From contig OZ059898.1 in assembly GCA_964057225.1 (NCBI GenBank), forward strand, positions 4,526,001-4,590,000: 64,000 bases of DNA. The letters are read 5' to 3'. The number at the start of each line of letters is the position of its first letter. Within the stretch, counting starts at the first letter, position 1. The stretch is from Auanema rhodensis (lineage: Eukaryota > Nematoda > Chromadorea > Rhabditida > Rhabditidae). The position numbers and the translations under genes are program-made. Below the pieces are notes generated by a model. It saw only the letters and a list, made by a program, of their open reading frames with translations. It did no database searches and had not been told where the DNA came from. This document shows, one piece after another, positions 25,060-38,933 of the stretch.

Positions 25060-28000
25060 TTACTGAGATGTCTGTGGATGAGTTGGTCCACTATTCGATT
25101 GGACTGGTTGTGGTTGTGGCATTCCTGAAATATAAACAGGATTTTATCATGTTAGGGAGAAAATCTAACCTGGAGGAGAACTCTGTGAAGTGTAAACCGC
25201 TTGAGGAACTGAATTCTGCCTCGACATGGGTTGTTGTTGTTGTTGTTGGTTTGGGGGATGTTGAGGAGGAGCCTGATAAAATCCTGGATTGCCAGCTGAA
25301 ATATATAGTTAGTAACTTTAATAATAAGGAAGAAACTGACATGGTACATAGTTACCATACTGATCATGAATAACCATAGGCTGAGTAGCTCCCTGTTGCA
25401 TCATACCACCTTCCATGTGATGATGTTCGCCATACGGCTGCATATGTGGTACTGGCATACTTCCAGTGTTATACATAATAACCTGAGGATGAGTAGGATA
25501 CATAACCATATTCTGAAAGTAGACTATTATATTTCAGATAAAAATTATATACATACGGGACCCGAATGATATATTGGTTGTTGATGTGAAACCATTGGTG
25601 GTTGACTACCAGAAACTACAAATGGCTGTTGAGGTTGACTTGTCGCTTGTGGTGGAGCGGATGTAACTGTTGCAGGTGATCCTCTTCCGCCGCTAGCTTG
25701 TGATACTTGTGGCTAAAAATAATATAATGAGCATCTATAATTCAATTGTAATCACCTGAGCTGGAGACGCAGTTGGTTGAGGACCTGGAGTTGGAGGTTG
25801 GCTATTAGGCCCAGTAGAAGAAATTGCAGGAGTATGTGGTGGGTTACTGCCGTCATGAATAGGTTGACCAGAAGAATACCTTTGTTGACCTTGTGGTACA
25901 CTTTGCTGAGGAATTACATAACCCTGAATTACAAAATAAAAGCTAAGCAATGATGGTGACTAACCATTGGTGGACCAAATCTTTGTTGATATTGTTGTGG
26001 AGGAATTTGCTGTTGCCCCTGAGGAATCATTTGAGTTCCATCAACATATGTTTGTGGAGGAGCACTTGCCCCACCCGGAATATACTGGTATCCATATGGG
26101 ATCTGAATATCATATGAATAAACCAACATTGTTGTTTAATACCTGTTGCATAATCATTTGGTTTTGCCATTGAGTTCCAGCTTGCATCATAACAGCTCCG
26201 CCGGTTGCAGGACCAGCGGACCTTCTCTGGTTTCCTTGCGGAGCAGGAGCATAGACTTGAGTTGGAGGAGGAGCACCACCTCGTTGTGGTGCAATGGCCA
26301 TTTGACCAACCACAGGCGGTTGAACCAAATATTGCTGATAATTTCCCTAATAATTAAAAAAAATAATACTATAGATTAAAATTTACTCACTTGTACAAGA
26401 GAGAATCCTTGCGGGCCGCCTTGGAATTGAGGTACAACGGATCGTCCAGCCATTGGTGAGAAGACCCCAGGTGGTGGAATGGTTCCCTAAAACTTAGTTA
26501 ATAGCAACTTATATCACAGAGTAGCAATACCTGCATAGGCATACCAGCAGAAACAGCTCCCATTGGTAGCGGAGCAATGTTTTGAATTGGCTGTTGAGGT
26601 ATTGGTACAACCTATAAGTAACAGTTAAACAGAAAATTTAACTCGTAAACTCATACCTGGGTTGGAGTACTGCTTGGTTGAGTCATTCGGGGGGTAAAAG
26701 CAGGTGCATTAACGTTGAAAGCAAACTTTTTGGTTCTGAAAATTAAAATTGAACAAAATGTATTCTCTATTATCAAACCCTGCGTTAGAAGCGTCCTTGT
26801 CTTCTTTTTGATCATCTTTTTTATCATTAGAAGCATTTTCTTTTTCTTCATTGATTGTTGGCTCTTCAACAGAGGCATCACGAGACTCCTGTATCTTAAA
26901 AGATTTCTTAAAAATTAATAAAAATCGAAAAATACCTGAGTTTCATTGGATGTAGAAGCAACAATAGCTTCAGAGTTCGGTTGTGGATCCGCAGGAACAT
27001 TGGAAAGAGGAGATGAAGGAGGCACATGATCTGAATTAACTAAACTTTGAGATGATCACACTTTCATCAACATACTCTGATGCTGGGGTTGAGTACCTAA
27101 AAGACTGATAGGGGGACCTTTGTTCCATGCATTACCTGCGGGAACTGTAACTCTAGAAATATTTTCTGCCTGTCCGGCAGGTGAGCCGTGAGGCTGTGAA
27201 GAGTCCTGTAACAAGACTGAATGATGTGAAACAGTGCCAAACTTTACATTTTCGATCTTCTGGTCGTTCTTAGAAGCATGAATGGTAACATTTTTTCGCC
27301 AGTGCACTAAATCATTAAGACGTTTAGCTTAAAATTCATTATTTTCAAAAATAAAGATAAAAACCATACCTGGTCCCTGATTATTGCTACGATCTGCGTT
27401 GTTCCTATTAGCATTTTCAAGAATGACTAAATTAAAATAACATTAATTTTAAAAAACAAGCAGGTCCGTACCTTTAGGTTGGGCTTTGAATGTACTGTTT
27501 TCAAAAACTTTACCGGAGTTCTCCTTCCTAGCAGCAGTTTCTTTCCATTCTAAAAATCAGAAGAATTTACACATAATGATTTTAAAAAAAAAGATCTTTT
27601 ATCACGAAGCTAACCTTGAAATTGTTCTTGAACTTCTTGTCCTGTTGGTCTTTTATTTTGACCGGGTATGTAATGTTGTTGTCCAGCTCTTTGCTGCTGC
27701 CCGTACGGATTATTATACCTATTATTGGCACCTGTACTGCGTCCTTAACAAATTGAAATGTCTTCATTTATAGATATATACACATACTATCATTACCGCC
27801 TCCTTTTATACCATCAGCTCTACGGTTAACATTTACATTTCCGCCACGGCCGTTTCTGCTTACATTAGTATATGACCCTCTATATTAATAAAATGAGAAA
27901 CTAAGTCAAAAATTCAAACAAATCACCTTCCTCGACGAGTGGAGTTATCTAATTCCTCTTCAGTGGTAAGCTTATCTAAATCTCGCTCTTCGTCATCATT

Positions 28001-28972
28001 TTCCAGGCGGGAATAGTATTTGCTTGCTGCACTGTTCTCAATCTCTCGAGCAATTTGTTCAGCTCGTACGCGATCTTCCGGCGTTCCTTCGATCTCGGCA
28101 CTATATTTTAAAAAATAATCAAACAATATTATAACCAAAAGCATACGTTGTGTATTGCCTGAGATCATCTTCGAATGAAGATTGAACTCCAAGTTTCGAA
28201 TTTGCGGTGAACATGTCATTAACACTCCAACCATTTCTTGGAAAACGTGATCTTTGTTCAAGCTGAATATGTAAAAATGTATTAAACATATGAACTGTTA
28301 AAGTACAGCTGGCCCGGCAGGATCATAATCTTCAGCTTCGTCATCATCCCATTCCTTCAGTTCTTCGTCATCATTCTTTCCATTATTCTTCACTTGATAA
28401 TCTCTATCAGTGGCAAATCCTACATAACGAATTAAAATTAAGCGCTAGGTATAAGGCAATTTACCTTTAATTTTTTTCTCTTCATTTATTAAAGCAGAAA
28501 TGACAACAATGTCGCCGTATTCGAATATCATCTTCTCTTTTATTTCTTTTTTATTTGGTAACAAATTCATTTCGTTGGATTCGTTTTTTTCATACGCAAA
28601 TTTCAAGCCGATCGATAACTATAGTCATATAATTAACAAAAAGAATAAGAAAGAAATTGTACCTCATTTGAGCAAGCAGCAAAAATACCAACAAACTTGT
28701 TTCCATCTTTCAGCTCAACCATTACTTCTTTCCCCTGTACAAATAACTTGAAAGAGAAGATTTCATGAAAAACTTACATGCAAATCATTGATAATTGTTA
28801 CCAGTGAGGGATTGCCCGAAACTCCATCTAACTGGTTCTGCAAGACAAAAATTGAACTAAAATTTGAATAAAAATTTATACCATTTTGATAGTCTATTTG
28901 CCCTCTAATGTGCTGTTCCGATGAATTAACGCCTTGAACAGAAGGTCCTGATGAGAAACTTCTGCTCCAAGC
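25060..28972 (-). CDS. atx-2: Ataxin-2 (LSm, LsmAD and PAM2 domains), 5' end unresolved
   Basis: Minus-strand multi-exon gene ending TAA at 25060-25062 after a Gln/Pro-rich tail (HPQTSQ). Ataxin-2 is a cytoplasmic RNA-binding regulator of translation and stress granules. An LSm core (VELKDGNKFVGIFAACSNE, near 28740-28670; KMIFEYGDIVVISALI near 28500) is followed by an acidic linker EAEDYDPAGP and the LsmAD domain (NGWSVNDMF at about 28230; EIENSAASKYYSRLENDDEE near 28050-27985). A PAM2 motif for poly(A)-binding protein, FNVNAPAFTPRM, lies near 26690-26725. The rest is low-complexity Gln/Pro/Met/Gly. The most upstream exon (to 28972) is open at its 5' edge, and its join to the LSm core is unclear: the apparent GT-AG intron near 28880-28837 does not keep frame, whereas reading through it does. 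The initiator Met was not located. Confidence 0.9.
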
Positions 28973-29905
28973 TAAAATTAAACATAATATATGCCGAACA
29001 AAAAATAAAACCAATAAAATCGAATTAATACAAAAAACTTGAAGCTGTCAAACGTTAAAGTGACCAAGTGCGAAAGCCTGGCACTGCCTGGTGGTCACTT
29101 GTAGGTTCGCATAACTACTGTAATTCACGCACAGCAGTGAAAATTATTAAACCATACAAGCTTACTTTTTTTTATTTACATCTAAAAGATACAACAAAAC
29201 GTAAAATCAATGTAATAATATTTTTAACATAAAAAATCCAAATTGATTAATACTAAAAGCTTAGCGTCATTACGGGTTTCTGTGCGTAGAAAAGGCATAG
29301 ACACGAACTGCCACGCCCCTTTTTTAATGCATCAAGCGGCAAACCTTGTAAACAGCATACAGTTTATATATTGTTATATAAGATTAGGAACCTATCCTTC
29401 TTATAGATAACACTTATAGGTGTAGATCGACATATTATTTAGTAAATAATTTATGTGTAGATTACATATTGAAATTTGCAGTAGTTTAAAAAATAGTGCT
29501 GGAACACTAGGAGCTTTTTATCTATCAGGATTATTTTTTGAATTATTATGTTGCTGTATCTTATATGCTAACTTCCTTACGAATGATGATTAGTAGCACA
29601 TTTGAAAAATCTGTAAAAGTCTTGAACTGCACACAAACTAAATTCACGAGCAGTACAATTGACTGATTTTTTTAGGTAAGTAAAAGATGCTACATTCAAT
29701 ATATTATACATTCTTATGAAATTGCCATGTGTTTGTAAATGCCAAGTTTATGTGTAGTTTAAGATCAATTTCAGTGACAATCTGATTCAGCACAATCAAA
29801 AAGCCAGAATTAGCCAATTATAGAAGTAATATTTAGCTTCACGTGAAGTAGGATATTCAAAGAAAAATTAAATATTTATTTCAACAATTATTTTAAATCA
29901 GAAAA
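28973..29905. other. Noncoding region upstream of ataxin-2
   Basis: Presumed promoter of ataxin-2 and 3' flank of the secreted-protein gene. It holds a hairpin-forming stretch at 29058-29100, listed separately. No open frame of note. Confidence 0.5.
29058..29100. other. Hairpin-forming inverted repeat upstream of ataxin-2
   Basis: AAGTGACCA at 29058-29066 pairs with TGGTCACTT at 29092-29100, and immediately inside AGTGC (29067-29071) pairs with GCACT (29081-29085). This gives a 9-bp plus 5-bp stem with a bulge, more GC-rich than its surroundings and about 90-130 bp upstream of the first recognised ataxin-2 exon. It could be a dyad protein-binding site or part of a small RNA. Confidence 0.5.
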
Positions 29906-30778
29906 CTAATTAGAAATAGTTATTGGTGTAGTGAACAATGCACGATAACGAAAATTAAGAATAGATTGCATCTCTGAAGAAACACGTTCCCAGAAGTATC
30001 GAGTCATTGTAACTCCGCCTCGTGTTGCAATCTGAAGTAATTGTTGTAAAAATTTTCAACCCAAATGTAGAAACCGTTACTATCTTGGTATACTCTTGGT
30101 ATGGTCCGATGCCTTGAACTGGTGTAGTTTCCGAGAGAGGGCATTGAGTGATTTGGATAGTAGCTGCTCCAGCAGTTCCGGCTGCTAGCGCTACTTCAGT
30201 AATGGCACCTCCCGATAAGAAACCGATTCTCGTGCCAGCTAAATCAATAATTATGATACAACACCAACACGTTAAACCGACTTGGAACAGTTCCCACATA
30301 ACAATTGGAAATTTCGTCTGGAGAATATGTTACAGTTGTTAGTATCTGACTTCCAATCACCGGATAGTTTGCAGAAGCAATTGCTTCCAAATACTAAACA
30401 AGTTATGCAATACAGTTGAGTGAGCATGTATCCTCTCTTACCGCTGCCATTACTTCATTTTGTGCTGCCTGGAGAGCGTCTTGTGAAGTTTTAGATTGAC
30501 CGGGGAAATAGTTAGCTGGGGCTGTGTTACCTAAACGGAGAAAGAAAACTGAAATGTCTCAATTTAATTTTACCTTGAGTAGCAGCAACAAGAGGGTAGT
30601 ATGTCCATCTAACAGGCGGACTAACTTGAAAGGTAAACGTGGGATCAGTGATAATTTCATTACCATTCGATCCGACACCTGAATGTTTTAGGTAAAAAAC
30701 TAAAATAAACAAAAGCTTACTTGATGAGCATCCAAAAACAAGGCTTAGTTGACTTATAAGAACAAGTATAAAAATCAT
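29906..30778 (-). CDS. Secreted protein of unrecognised family
   Basis: The ATG at 30778 opens a signal peptide (MIFILVLISQLSLVFGC), followed by exons separated by short introns. Visible segments are VSPPVRWTYYP, PANYFPGQSKTSQDALQAAQ, SQILTTVTYSPDEISNCYVG, GFLSGGAITEVALAAGTAG, TPVQGIGPYQEYTKI, and the end RYFWERVSSEMQS...TTPITISN (TAG at 29906-29908). An intron at about 30079-30034 (gtaacg...cttcag) must be removed to reach the final frame. The N-terminal signal, lack of membrane segments and few cysteines suggest a small secreted protein. I recall similar WTYYP/PGQSKT segments in nematode secreted proteins but cannot name the family, and no function is assigned. Confidence 0.75.
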
Positions 30779-31094
30779 ATCGGCAACAGTAACAACTGCG
30801 ATCTGCACGAAATCTACTTATATATATATCCTCAAGGAAATCAACGGTAATAAATGGATTTGAATAGATAAAAGTATGTTTTCCCCATCTTATTGTATGA
30901 ATATCTATAGTATCCTTTGTCATTGCAAAATTCATGGCCTATATCAAGCAGCTGTCTCATAGTTTTATGATCGTAGGTGTGATAACTCGGATAACAAACA
31001 AGGTAACAACAACATCAACAATAACGGAAAACAAGTGCTCAATAAACAACTAACGTGTACAAGTTCAATGAATCATCTAACAAAAATATAAAAT
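30779..31094. other. Short intergenic spacer
   Basis: 316 bp between the start of the secreted-protein gene and the stop of the DDX24-like gene, both read leftward. AT-rich, no gene seen. It should hold the DDX24 3' end and the promoter or trans-splice site of the secreted-protein gene. Confidence 0.5.
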
Positions 31095-34000
31095 CTATTT
31101 CTTGAATTTTCTTGGTTTTAAGTTGTGAGATTTGACATTTACTCGATTTTTCTTCTTCAACTCCTTTATACTATTTAATTGTAATTCTAAATCCTCTAAA
31201 GCATGTTCAGACAACTTCTTATCATAGCTTGCAGCAATTTCAGGTGTGATATACTTTGACTTCTGAAAAGTATGATATAATATTAATTTCGACTTTATAA
31301 CTAACGATAATATTCGCAGAATGTATATTAGGTAAAGGCTTCATCAGCTCGACTCTCAACTCCTCCTTAACACGATCTTGTTTCAGAAGAAGTTCATTCA
31401 TGGAATGGTTTGCTTGTTCAATCTCTCCATATCTGAGAAAAATATAAATAATCAAAACTATTTTTTGTATGGCACCTATCGTCTAAGGTTAAATCAGCTT
31501 CACGAGCAGCTTTGGCAAACCAATCTTCGGTCAAGCGAATCTAAAATATCCTCATAAAAGTTTTCATGTATGGAAAATAATTTAATATTATATGAAAATG
31601 TTTCCAATTTTTATAAATTACTGTTTGTTCTTTTACCTTTTTAGCCCTGTAAAGTAAAACATCAAGATCAGATGCCAATTTTACACGATCCATCAAAGCA
31701 CTTTTTAGGGATAAACTATCCACTGGGAAAACAGGCAAATCATTTGCTGAAACTTATTAATACAAAACTGGGTCTAATAAACGTTACCACCTCTATTCAA
31801 GTTTTTACATATTTTTCTGTAAAGATGAGCATCTTTAGGATCAACCATTAAAACAGTAAGACCAGTCTCGCTGGCACGAGCAGTTCGCCCAGAACGATGA
31901 ATGTACATCTTCACAAAAACAAATTAACAAAACAAAAAAAAGTGCTGGAAATTTTACCTCTGCCGTTTTTGGAACTTGGTAATGAATAACATGCTCAATA
32001 CCTTTAATATCTAAGCCTCTAGCAGCTACATCAGTAGCCAAAAGAACACTATTTTCATTTCCTATAACATATAATAATAACTATTATTTTAAAGGAAAAC
32101 ACACCAGCAAACTTTTCAAGGTTCCTCAAACGCTGTCTTTGAATCATGTTAGCATGTAACATCATTGGATTCATTTTTAGATGACCAAGAATACCATATA
32201 AACGTCTAGAGGCATCAACAGAATTGGTAAAAATTAAAGTTCTTCCTTTGTATCTATTTAGTAAATAAACCACATTTGTATCCTTAAAAAAGTTCAATGA
32301 TTTTTACGATATAAACATTAATTCACTTTTTCTAAAAGTCCATTACAGTTCATACGAGTTTCCACAAGTTTTTCTGCCGTGCCAAAACTTCTACATACAT
32401 CAACGACTTTATGTTGTTTACGAATGCCAGTTTCTTCCAATAAATATTCTGGAAAATAATTTAAGAAACTTAATATTCAAAAGAAGAACTTACTAATCTT
32501 CTCCTTTGTACTTAACTCTTTCGTCTTTTGCGCAGGTAAAACGTAAGTCAAAGTAGCAGAAAACACAAGTGTTTGAAGCTTCTCATTTTTGGCATGAGTT
32601 GATTTGCTGAAACAAATATTCTTATTAAAAAAAGAAACAAATACCTTACCTTTTAACTGCAGATATTATGTGTTTTAACTCTCTAAAATGTCCTTGCTCA
32701 ACCATTCTATCAGTTTCATCAACCACCAAACATTGAACACCTTCTAGTTCGGTAAGATATTGACATTTTTCAGTCTATAATATAGAGATAGAACAATACA
32801 TATTTAAGATGTGAAACAGAGCTATACATTTTGCATTAAATCCCATAAACGTCCTGGAGTAGCAACAACAATTTCAGGCTTCGACTTGGCCATTACACGC
32901 AATTGTTTTTCTTCTGCTAAACCTCCCACAATACAGACCGACTAAATATCAAGAAATTTGAATAATTACTTTATTGATTGTAACTCACCTTTATTGCAGT
33001 AAACTGACATAAGGAATCAAGAACTTTTTTAATTTGAACTACTAATTCGCGCGTCGGGGCTATAATGAAAGCACGGGGTCCATTACCATCACGTTCATCA
33101 GTCAGTATTCGAGATATAACCGGAATAGAAAATGCTAGTGTTTTTCCACTTCCCTATAAAATATTCAGAATTCAATAATAGTTGCTATATTTATATACAG
33201 TTTCAGCTGCTCCTAAGATATCAACACGATCACGAACTGCAGGGGAAAGCACTTGCTTTTGAATTTCTGTAGCTTTTCCAAACCTTTAAAATAAAATTAT
33301 TAAAATTTAATGTTTCTTGACAAACTTCAGTTTTTTCAGCGCTTTTAGGATTGGTTCTGGTAAATAGAAATCGGCCCAATCAGACATATCAAAGTCAACA
33401 TCTTTTTCTTCTTCTTGATCATCACTTTTTGCCACAGTTTCTTTTTTCACTCTCTTTTTGGAAATTTCCTTCTCGTGTTCAGCAAATTGAACTTTACGCT
33501 TAGTCCCTTGTTCCTTTTTCTTATTTTCCTTTTCTTTTCTTTTATCTCTCTTAGTTTTAGCTTTCACATTTTTCTCTATAACTTCCGACTTTTCGACTTC
33601 TTCCGTAACTTCTGATGTATCTTCTTCTTTAAACAAAAATATTATATCGATTAAATAAATTTTTTTTACCAATTTCAGTTACAGATGACAGTTTGATCAT
33701 TTTCCCCTTCATTTTCTCTTTCTTTTTTCTGGGATTTTGTTGTTGACCTTAAAAATTAAAAAACACTATTATCATTTTTTTAAAATTTACCCTCAGAATC
33801 CTTGGTAGCATCGGACTTTTTATTTTTTCTTTTATTTCTATTACGTTTTTTCTTCTTATTTTCCGATGCTAAAATTCTTTTGTAAGAAATTAAAATGTAA
33901 ATGTAACTACCTAAACTTGGAACTTCATTTTCAGGTTGTTGGGATTTTTCAACCTGATCAGGTTTTTCAAGACTTTCAGCTTTTCCAACATTTTCATTTT

Positions 34001-34202
34001 TTCGACTACCCTTCTGTATTCAATTAAAATAATATAATTTCTAAATAGTAATTTAAACTACCTTGCCTTTCTTTTGCACCTGTGTTGATTCAGGAATAAA
34101 TTCTTCGAAACCAGCTAAGAAACCAAAATTCTCGTCAGAAAAATCAGCTGTGAAATTGGCTGATTGAAATTGGTCAGCCTTTGGTAAGGTGACGATTGGC
34201 AT
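31095..34202 (-). CDS. ddx-24: DEAD-box RNA helicase, DDX24/Mak5 family (ribosome biogenesis)
   Basis: Starts at ATG 34202 ([20 protein letters not shown]), preceded by an acceptor-like tttcaag, and ends TAG at 31095-31097 after a basic tail (KPRKFKK). An N-terminal Lys/Glu-rich region (about 33.3-34.0 kb) leads to the helicase core: Q-motif region [18 protein letters not shown], motif I AAETGSGKT (split by an intron near 33165-33200), PTREL, the DEAD position written DETD (VDETDRMVE near 32720), SAT (LVFSATL), domain-2 motifs [16 protein letters not shown] and [10 protein letters not shown], and motif [11 protein letters not shown]. The DMSxW start and the Met-rich insert in [10 protein letters not shown] match DDX24/Mak5, a nucleolar helicase for 60S subunit assembly. 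The Ala-to-Thr change in the DEAD box is unusual. Many 40-60 nt introns. Confidence 0.92.
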
Positions 34203-34395
34203 ACTTGAAATTAGATTAAATATTACGAAAGATAGGGGAGGGGAACACTGAAGTAGAAGGTTAAAAACCGCAAATATCTTCTCCCAATTAAAGGAAAAAA
34301 AACAATATTCATTCATAAACAATCAACAATAGATATAACAATAACAACACAGTACAACAACGTAACAACTTAATAAGTATCTAATTTATAAATCA

Positions 34396-37300
34396 CTACG
34401 CTTCCATAGCATTAACATCATTTTTCTTCAATTTTCTAGCATTGCTTAGATACTTCAATGAATATTTATTTCCATCGGCCCTGAAATAACCCAAAAGTAA
34501 TTCACAGTACATATCATCAAAATATCTGTTTTTTTCAAAACCTACATTTTTGAAATTAATCCTTGTTGATGAGCAATAATCTGCTGAATACCAGTAAGTA
34601 CAGCAATATCAGCTCTTCCTTTCAACTTAGTGCCGTGAACGTGCAGGGCATTTTTTATCCACACCTTAAAATATTTAAATTTAATTTGTAAAAAAATTGA
34701 AAGCTTTACCATATAGAAATGAACATGTGGAGAACTCCACACAATATTTCCTTCTGAAACCCATTTCAATAATCTCTCCACATATTGAATAGGCAAAGAT
34801 CTAACTATTAATGGAACTAAATAAGTTGATTATGCGTATCAAAAATTTAAAAAAAAAATACTTTGATTTAAAGGTGTTAGCTCAAGGGATTTTTGAATAT
34901 ATTCAGAGTCATTCAACCGTAAACTTGCTAGAATGGCTTTTAAATAATTTTCATCCAGCAATAATCTGAAAAAAAGTAATTTTACGTGCTAACAAAATTC
35001 AAAAAACTCTACTTTTTTATCTCCTTTGGTGATGTATCACTATCTAATTGGAAAGGGTCAAATATTGTTGTTGTATCCAATGAATACATATGAACACCTT
35101 CGGTAGATGCTACAGCATATTTTCTTCCTAATAGAAAAATATTTATGATAATTATTACAATAAATATATATACCTGTTGGACAATATGACAAAGCATATA
35201 CAGCGACTTCTGGCTTTGCTCTTCTCTCACCCAAATCAAAATGCTTAGTTCCAGGTAATTTGATTTGTCTCCTTAAATATAATGTCAAAATTATATTTGT
35301 TTAGACAACCTACTTATGATCAATTTCGTCATCAGAATCAGAGAAATCGGCAAGAGTCATACTTCCAAATTCGCTGAAGTTTCTTCTGTTTACATCAAGC
35401 TGAAATTGAAGACAAAATTTTAAAAAACTATTTAAAAAACTTACTACAACACCATCCAGACTTCGGTTTTCAGTAATTTTAAACTTCTTCAACAAAAGCC
35501 TATTTGAGACTGAGTACAAACAGAAATAATTGGAATCTCCGCCAAGAAGCAAGAGCTCTCCATCAGGTGAAAACTTCATACAAGTAAAAGACCTAAATAA
35601 ATCTATGTAAAGCTATGTAAAAGAAAGAAAAACTCACTTGCTCTGCTCTGATGTACTTTTAGTTATTTGATCGTGTTGCAATCTTCCAGAATCTAAATCA
35701 TGTTTCGCCTCAATTGTTCCAATAGGAGACATCTGAAAAAAAAACTAATAAAGCTACTTATTATAACTGCATTACATCTTCAGTTGTCATAAATGAAACA
35801 ACAGAATCCATTGTCAGAATAGCCAAAAGTAAACCACAAGGAGAAAATTCCACAGCTAGGCCTTCTTGAGCAAGTTCACATGTTTCACAAGAAGAATTAA
35901 CAATATTCCACATTTTAACGGTACGATCCCAACTCGAAGAGAGAAGAGAACTTCCATGAATACTAATAGAAGTAATATTTGATTGATGTCCACTTAGAAC
36001 ATCGAGTAAATGTCCATTCTCCATACTCCAAACATAAATCTAAAAAAATAGTATAAATACATAGTTACAGTTAAGCTTTCTACATTATAGACTTCTTTGC
36101 CGGAAGCACACACAATATCTCCAGCTTTATCAACAACAAGAGAGGCGAATTGCGTTGGTTCAGGACATACAAGAGTTCGGAAATTACGATATCTGTAAAT
36201 TAACTATAAGAAATAAATTATATCGAATTATAAACCTTTTCAAATCATGAGCTCTGATAGTTCCATCAAGTGAAGCACTAAGAATTGCTTTGCCGTTTTG
36301 TGTCCAAGTTACAGCTGTAACACCTGATGTGTGTTCATCAAAGGTAACAGTACAGAAAGAGGTACGATTGTTCCAAATTTTTACCTAAACATATTTTATT
36401 ATAATCATATTGCTCTTAGTTTACTTTTCCGTCCTCAGCTCCGGTGGCTAAAAGTGCTCCATCGGGACTAAATTCCGCAGAAAGAATTCTTTGTGAGTGA
36501 GCTTGTTGCTTTAGGACATATGTTTCAGACTGCCATTCCCAAACCTAAAGTTATAACAATATAAAAATAAACGAAAAATGGTCTTACAACTAATTGAGCA
36601 TTACTTCCTTCCCCACATCCTAATGCTAACCAATCACCAGTTTTGTTAATAGCAAGAGAAGAAATTTTGAAATCCGAAACCCTTAAAACCAAGAAAAAAT
36701 GTTAAATGTATCCGAAAAACAAATAATATTAACTATATTACCTCAGATTATGAATTAGGGAGAAAGAAGGGATTTCATGAAGAACAAAAACACCATTTGA
36801 AAAAGCAGTAACCAACAAATTACTGTCCGCGTGAAATTTAGCAGAAGAGACATGTATTGAGTGTTTTCCAGATCCTGCGGATTCAATAACGGAGAACCTA
36901 AAACACTTGAATTCAAAATAAAATTTCGCCTATTATCTACATCTTTGTTTTTTCAAAAAACATTCTGGAAGAAGTGTCCATATCGCTCTCTTCAGGTTTA
37001 GTCCAAACACCTTCCTCTAACTCTCCTGGCATAATAGATGAGCTCCAAACTTGACAAAATCCAGACTCATCGACAGATATAATCTATTAACAAAATATAG
37101 CAACATTTCGAAACATGGCTTACATCATAAGAGTTTTTAAAAAATTGAGCTGTAACAATTGGACCTTTATGAGATCCCAGTGGATGGATGTACAGGTTCT
37201 TATAATCTTCGGACCCTACGACTCGTAATACTTTGTCTGCACCACCAGACACAATTAAGCTGAAACATTGAAGACTAGTGAGAAACTAGAAAACACTAAG

Positions 37301-37963
37301 CAATACCATCCATCGAAACTCCATTCTACACAATTTAAAGTATCATTCGATAAATGATAGGTACGTCTAAGAGCGTATGGATGAAGTGCAGAATTTTCCA
37401 TTCGAAGAATCTCATGAATTTGAAGATCATTGTCTCGACAAATTGCCATCAATCTTTAAAATGTAGTACATAAATTGAATCTGGTGACAATATTTTGATA
37501 CCTTCCGTTTGGCGAAAATTCCATAGCTTTAATCAAACGATGAGCATGGAATGTATGAAGAATAACATCAGACAACAAATTTATATAATATACTTCTCCA
37601 TCTGCAAAATAATAGAATGAAGACACTCAAATATCTACATACTTTCTGTAGCTGCAGTTAAATGAGTTCCCTTATCATTTAAAGCCATAGACGCAATGCT
37701 ATGTTTTAATTCAACTGATAGCGTTTGAGAAACATTACTAAAAAATGATATTTTAATTATAAAAATGTAAGTTAATCCCAATCCTACTTTTTGAGATCAA
37801 AAACGGATATTTTATTACCAACAGGGCTCACAATTGTATTGCCATCCTTAGAAAATAATAAATTTCCATTTCGATACACTGATCCAATCAAATTAGAAAA
37901 CTGCAAAAGTAAATTAAAATACTAAATAAAATCCTCTAAACTCACCTTGAAATTGGTATCCAT
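34396..37963 (-). CDS. pwp-2: PWP2, WD40 subunit of the small-subunit processome (U3 snoRNP)
   Basis: Starts at ATG 37963 (MDTNFKFSNLIGSVYRNGNL) and ends TAG at 34396-34398 (NDVNAMEA). The N-terminus, followed by SPVGNKISVFDLKNN, matches the start of PWP2, which carries two tandem WD40 propellers and acts in 18S rRNA processing at sites A0-A2. Further landmarks are TGRLLDVLSGH-type ENGHLLDVLSGHQSNITSIS (about 36000), SSWDRTVKMWN, FTCMKFSPDGELLLLGGDSN, NRSLDGVV with RNFSEFGSMTLADFSDSD (about 35460-35340), YAVASTEGVHMYSLDT and the conserved C-terminal helical region (LKGRADIAVLTGIQQIIAHQ near 34600). Length and order fit the family. It lies 193 bp upstream of the DDX24-like start on the same strand. 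Confidence 0.94.
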
Positions 37964-38259
37964 ACTATTGTTTAATTAAATCTATGACGAAACTTATAAT
38001 AAAACAAAGTTTCTAAAAATAATTTTTTTTCCAAGAAATTTAAAATTTATTCACAAATGTTCACTTTGAATTTTACTACCACGTCCGACATATACATAAG
38101 AGTGTGATCGGCAGGCAACCAATAGGCGGAGCTAGTCACGATGCCAGCTGACATCAATAGAACATATTATTGAAGTTATTGAAATAAAATTTTTTATACT
38201 CAGTTTTCATGTGAATTAATTTATCGTTTTAGTTGTAGTGCTGGATCAAAGACATTTTA
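37964..38259. promoter_or_regulatory. Divergent promoter region of pwp-2 and the CHIC gene
   Basis: 296 bp separate the two divergent start codons, so both promoters should lie here. The centre (about 38075-38155) is less AT-rich than the edges. A pyrimidine-type acceptor (cgttttag, ending near 38232) lies just before the CHIC ATG and may be a trans-splice site. No core promoter element was recognised with confidence. Confidence 0.5.
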
Positions 38260-38933
<674 letters not shown>

